From JBOHTO01 sp050733695 (GTDB lineage Bacteria > Gemmatimonadota > Gemmatimonadetes > Gemmatimonadales > Gemmatimonadaceae): 35,885 nucleotides of DNA. Under the pieces are notes generated by a model. That model saw nothing but the letters and a program-made list of their open reading frames with translations. It was not told where the DNA came from and did not search any database. Below are positions 32,818-35,885 of the stretch, one piece after another (the stretch's first letter is position 1; each line of letters starts with the position of its first letter). Made by a program: the position numbers and the translations under genes. Location: assembly GCA_050733695.1 (NCBI GenBank), contig JBOHTO010000054.1:1-35885 (forward strand). Direction: 5' to 3'.

Positions 32818-32869
32818 GCTAACGCGGCAGAGAGCGTTTGCCACGCGCAGCCGCGGCAACAGCTCCAGG

Positions 32870-33142
32870 CTACGTGAGATACCGCTCGGCCACCTGCTCC
32901 AGCCGTTCGTCACCTTCGCGGCGCGCACGCGCCAGCACGCGCTCGACGTGCGCCCGCAGCTTCTCCTCCCCCCAGTAGTAGCCGGTGGCCTGTTCGGCGC
33001 TGCCGGTCTCGCCGTCCCGCGCAGCCTCGAGCAGCGCCGCGGCGGCCGCGGCATCGAACCCGGGATCATCGCGCGGCGGAAGGTGGTAGTCCCGAGGGGG
33101 CGGCCCGCCGCCGGCATCCTCGTTCACGAATGCGCGTGACAT
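32870..33142 (-). CDS. Uncharacterised 90-residue acidic/helical protein
   Basis: Begins MSRAFVNEDAGGGPPPRDY and continues LPPRDDPGFDAAAAAALLEAAR, with a conserved-looking YYWGEEKLRAHVERVLARA and a C-terminal DERLEQVAERYLT. No signal peptide, membrane segment or metal site is seen. The pattern is a disordered Pro/Asp-rich N-terminus followed by two amphipathic helices. I do not recognise a named family. It follows pntB by 42 bases and precedes mrr by 87. The start at ATG 33142 is preferred over TTG 33151. TAGATT lies 7 bases before the ATG and might be a -10. Codon use and composition look genuine. Confidence 0.65.
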   Translation of the reverse strand: MSRAFVNEDAGGGPPPRDYHLPPRDDPGFDAAAAAALLEAARDGETGSAEQATGYYWGEEKLRAHVERVLARARREGDERLEQVAERYLT

Positions 33143-33149
33143 GGTCTGC

Positions 33150-33155
33150 AATCTA
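33150..33155 (-). promoter_or_regulatory. Weak -10-like element before the 90-residue gene
   Basis: TAGATT (TAnnnT) on the minus strand, 7 bases before the ATG and without a recognisable -35. I list it because the spacing matches the tilS and mrr cases; taken alone it could be chance. Confidence 0.2.
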
Positions 33156-33184
33156 CCCCATCCGGATCCGCGCGGCCCCGCCGG

Positions 33185-34600
33185 TCAGACCTTGGCCACC
33201 TCGGTCACGAGCGCGGTCAGCATCTTCTTCGCATCGCCGAACAGCATCGCGGTCCTGTCGGAATAGTACAGCGGGTTGTCGATCCCGGCGAAGCCCGTCC
33301 CCATGCTGCGCTTGATCACGATCGCACTCTTCGCATGATCGACGTTCAGGATGGGCATGCCGTAAAGCGGACTCCCCGCATCGCTGCGCGCCGCCGGATT
33401 CGTCACGTCGTTGGCGCCCACTATCAGCGCGACATCCGCGCGCTCAAACTCGCGGTTCGCTTCCTCCATCTCTGCGAGCTGCGTGTACGGGACGTCCGCC
33501 TCGGCCAGCAGAACGTTCATGTGCCCGGGCATGCGACCCGCCACAGGATGGATGGCATAACTCACCTCGATCCCGCGACTGCCCAGCAGTTCTCCCAGCT
33601 CGCGCACCGCGTGCTGCGCCTGCGCCACCGCGAGCCCGTAGCCAGGCACAATGATCACCGACCGCGCGTAGCCCAGCATCACCGCCGCATCCTCGGCGGT
33701 TACCGAGCGCACACTGCGATCCTCGGCGCCGGCTATGGCCGCCTTCCCCGCCTGCGCACCGAATGCGCCGAACAGCACGTTCGTGAGCGAACGGTTCATC
33801 GCGGTGCACATGATCCGGGTGAGTATGATCCCGGACGCGCCGACGAGCGCTCCGCTGATGATGAGGACGTTGTTGTGCAGGACGAAGCCCGCCGCTGCTC
33901 CGGCCATCCCCGAATACGAATTCAGCAGGGAGATCACCACGGGCATGTCCGCCCCGCCGATCGGGAGCACCAGCAGAACGCCGAGGAGCAGGGAGATGGC
34001 CGTCAGGACGATGAAGACGGACGGCTGTTCGTAGGAAATGCACAGGTAGGCGCCGGCACCCAATGCTCCGAGGAAGAGCAGCGCGTTCAACGCCTTCTGC
34101 ATGGGATACGTGACGGCGCGACCCGTGATCAGCTCCTGCAGCTTCGCGAACGCTACGAGGCTCCCGGTGAGCGTCACGGCACCAATGAGCATCGTGAGAA
34201 TGATGCTCACGCGTGTGTCCATCGTGATTCGGGATGGCGCGGCTTCCAGGCGGAAGAACTCTGCAGCGGCGACGAGCGCCGAGGCAGCGCCGCCGAAGCC
34301 GTTCAGCAGGGCAACCATCTGCGGCATGGCCGTCATCTTCACGGCGAGAGCGAGCCACACGCCCAGGACCGTGCCTGTCGCGACGCCGAGCACGATCCAT
34401 TGGACTGTCAGTATCTCGCGGTCGAACAGCGTCACGAGCATCGCGAGAAGCATTCCCGCCGCCGCGATTGCGTTCCCGCGCCGGGCGGTAACGGGCGATG
34501 ACAGTTTCTTGAGGCCGATGATGAACAGGACTGCCGCCACCAGATAGGCGACGGCGATGACGTGCGCCATGCCGCCAGCCGCGGACGACACCTGGTTCAT
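33185..34600 (-). CDS. pntB: NAD(P) transhydrogenase beta subunit
   Basis: A 471-residue protein. The first part has about eight to nine membrane helices forming the proton channel (domain II), for example VIAVAYLVAAVLFIIGLKKL, FIVLTAISLLLGVLLVLPIGG and GFVLHNNVLIISGALVGASG. The C-terminal domain III binds NADP(H): IIVPGYGLAVAQAQHAV, YAIHPVAGRMPGHMNVLLAEA, VALIVGANDVTNPAA and PILNVDHAKSAIVIKRSM. With the alpha subunits it uses the proton gradient to make NADPH from NADH. ATG 34600 overlaps the stop of pntA2 as ATGA. The reading frame is open further upstream but that is shadow. Confidence 0.95.
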   Translation of the reverse strand: MNQVSSAAGGMAHVIAVAYLVAAVLFIIGLKKLSSPVTARRGNAIAAAGMLLAMLVTLFDREILTVQWIVLGVATGTVLGVWLALAVKMTAMPQMVALLNGFGGAASALVAAAEFFRLEAAPSRITMDTRVSIILTMLIGAVTLTGSLVAFAKLQELITGRAVTYPMQKALNALLFLGALGAGAYLCISYEQPSVFIVLTAISLLLGVLLVLPIGGADMPVVISLLNSYSGMAGAAAGFVLHNNVLIISGALVGASGIILTRIMCTAMNRSLTNVLFGAFGAQAGKAAIAGAEDRSVRSVTAEDAAVMLGYARSVIIVPGYGLAVAQAQHAVRELGELLGSRGIEVSYAIHPVAGRMPGHMNVLLAEADVPYTQLAEMEEANREFERADVALIVGANDVTNPAARSDAGSPLYGMPILNVDHAKSAIVIKRSMGTGFAGIDNPLYYSDRTAMLFGDAKKMLTALVTEVAKV

Positions 34601-34893
34601 TCGCGTTCGCCCCGCTTGCGCCGGAACATGCGCAGCATCCGATCGGTGACGAGGAACCCGCCAACGACATTGATGGTCGCGAGAGCTACCGCGGCGACGC
34701 CGAGAACCGTGTTGAGCGGCGACTCCAGCCGCCCCGCGACGACCATCGCGCCGATCACCGCGATGCCGGAGATCGCGTTCGAACCCGACATCAGCGGCGT
34801 ATGCAACAGCGTCGGCACCTTGTTGATGACCTCGACGCCGACGAACACGGCGAGGACGAATATGTAGAGCGCTACGAGCAGTTCGGCGATCAT
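34597..34893 (-). CDS. NAD(P) transhydrogenase alpha subunit, membrane part (PntA2)
   Basis: A 98-residue protein with three hydrophobic segments (LLVALYIFVLAVFVGVEVI, AISGIAVIGAMVVAG and TVLGVAAVALATINVVGGFLV). It corresponds to the C-terminal membrane domain of E. coli PntA but is a separate gene here, as in alphaproteobacteria and some other phyla. Conserved elements are VPTLLHTPLMSGSNAISG and the basic end RMLRMFRRKRG. Both its start (34893) and stop are 4-base overlaps with its neighbours, so the three subunits are probably made in step. Confidence 0.92.
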   Translation of the reverse strand: MIAELLVALYIFVLAVFVGVEVINKVPTLLHTPLMSGSNAISGIAVIGAMVVAGRLESPLNTVLGVAAVALATINVVGGFLVTDRMLRMFRRKRGERE

Positions 34894-35885
34894 TGGCGCT
34901 CCGGGTCGGCCGCCGCACGCGCAGCATCGTTCATTATCCGCCCCTCGTGGGTGACACATGAATCGCGGATGATCTGGTCCCCGAAATCGAGATGCAGCTC
35001 GCCATCCCGGAGCACGAGTTCGAGAAATGACGCCATGTTGCGGGAGTACATCTGGCTCGCGTGCACGGGGACAGTGGCCGCGATGTTGAGAGGCGCGTGG
35101 ATGGTCACACCATTCTCCGTGACCGTTTCGCCCGGCCTGCTCGACTCGCAGTTGCCGCCGGCCTCCGCAGCAAGGTCGACGATCACTCCCCCGGGGCGCA
35201 TGGCGCGCACCATGTCCATGGTGATGAGCACCGGCGCCCTCTTGCCGGGGATGAGCGCGGTCGTGATCACGACATCCGCTTCGCGAACTCGCGAGCCGAT
35301 CAGCTCCAGTTCGCGGCGGTGCGCAGCGTCCGAGAGTTCCTTCGCGTAGCCGCCGCGATCCTCGGTGGCGGCCTCGCCCAGGTCTGCCTCCGTGAATGTC
35401 GCGCCGAGACTCCGGACCTGTTCCTTGACTGCGGGCCGCGTGTCGAAGGCCTCGACGCTGGCACCGAGACGCCTGGCCGTCGCGATCGCCTGCAGACCGG
35501 CAACACCAGCGCCGATCACGAACACACGCGCCGGCGTAACCGTCCCGGCCGCGGTCATGAGCAGTGGGAAGAAGCGAGGCAGCGACTCGGCGGCGATGAG
35601 CACCGCCTTGTATCCTGCCACGGTGCTCATCGCGGAGAGAACATCGAGCGACTGCGCGCGCGAGATGCGTGGAATGGCATCCATGCTGAACGCCGTGATG
35701 CGTCGCTCCGTTAGCGCGCCGACGAGATCCGGGTTCACGCGCGGCTGCAGGAGCGCGATCAACACGGAGCCCTCGCGTGGCAGCTCGGCGACAGCCGGCC
35801 GGTTGATCCGGACGATGAGATCGGCGCGATCGAGCAGCGCCTCGGCCCCCGCTACGATCGTCGCGCCCGCCTTCTCGTAGGCGGC
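34890..35885 (-). CDS. NAD(P) transhydrogenase alpha subunit, NAD-binding part (PntA1), 5' end outside window
   Basis: At least 331 residues of the soluble domain I; the N-terminus lies beyond the window. The frame is open to the last base and reads AYEKAGATIVAGAEALLDRADLIV then GSVLIALLQPRVNPDLV, normal PntA sequence. Other motifs are ITAFSMDAIPRISRAQSLD, the Rossmann GAGVAGLQAIATARRLGA, VEAFDTRPAVKEQV, and MRPGGVIVDLAAEAGGNCE, with NCE in a substrate-proximal loop. It binds NAD(H) and passes hydride to NADP in PntB. The C-terminus has a short extension (NDAARAAADPERQ) before the ATGA overlap with pntA2. GTG 35765 is internal and is not the start. Confidence 0.93.
   Translation of the reverse strand, partial: AAYEKAGATIVAGAEALLDRADLIVRINRPAVAELPREGSVLIALLQPRVNPDLVGALTERRITAFSMDAIPRISRAQSLDVLSAMSTVAGYKAVLIAAESLPRFFPLLMTAAGTVTPARVFVIGAGVAGLQAIATARRLGASVEAFDTRPAVKEQVRSLGATFTEADLGEAATEDRGGYAKELSDAAHRRELELIGSRVREADVVITTALIPGKRAPVLITMDMVRAMRPGGVIVDLAAEAGGNCESSRPGETVTENGVTIHAPLNIAATVPVHASQMYSRNMASFLELVLRDGELHLDFGDQIIRDSCVTHEGRIMNDAARAAADPERQ

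Overview
The window is high-GC, densely packed bacterial chromosome. It has no rRNA, tRNA, CRISPR array or transposase that I can see. Gene content and style suggest Gemmatimonadota or a close relative: an IleRS2-type isoleucyl-tRNA synthetase, DUF4388 plus roadblock proteins, a diadenylate cyclase, DUF2723, LemA/M48, and a large HExxH-propeller-barrel protein. This assignment is an inference and no marker gene proves it.

Positions 1-23458 (all minus strand) form one nearly gapless run of about 21 genes, apparently one long operon starting at tilS. Reading in transcription order: tilS, hpt, ftsH, folP, cdaA (c-di-AMP synthase), a DUF2723 membrane protein, yggS, a DivIVA-like coiled coil, purine nucleoside phosphorylase, ileS, a TraR/DksA zinc-finger protein, lspA, an RluD-type pseudouridine synthase, cheW, cheY, cheA (split by a frameshift), cheC, a 908-residue TPR protein, a DUF4388-TPR protein, a TPR-roadblock protein, a roadblock protein and the start of another roadblock-like protein. 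Many junctions are 4-base ATGA/GTGA overlaps, so translation is probably coupled. The distal part looks like a signalling module that joins a minimal chemotaxis core (no receptor, CheR or CheB in the window) to roadblock, DUF4388 and TPR scaffolds of the kind linked to MglA-like polarity GTPases.

Positions 23591-29788 (plus strand) carry a small membrane protein, then lemA, an M48 metalloprotease, a 999-residue secreted HExxH/propeller/barrel protein, a DUF502 membrane protein and a DJ-1/PfpI protein. The theme is the cell envelope and proteolysis. A 9-bp hairpin separates this run from the convergent gene that follows.

Positions 29892-35885 (minus strand) hold the split transhydrogenase genes pntA1-pntA2-pntB (pntA1 cut by the window end), a 90-residue uncharacterised protein, an Mrr-type restriction endonuclease behind what may be a leaderless promoter, and a secreted TPR protein with its own promoter and a strong Shine-Dalgarno.

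Main oddities: a GXHH in place of HIGH in IleRS; cheA broken exactly at G-homopolymer tracts; a DUF2723 gene with no ATG/GTG/TTG before its conserved N-terminus, whose expected start reads ATA; a glycine-rich repeat insert in the RluD-type protein; and an Asn-to-Asp change in the purine site of the nucleoside phosphorylase.
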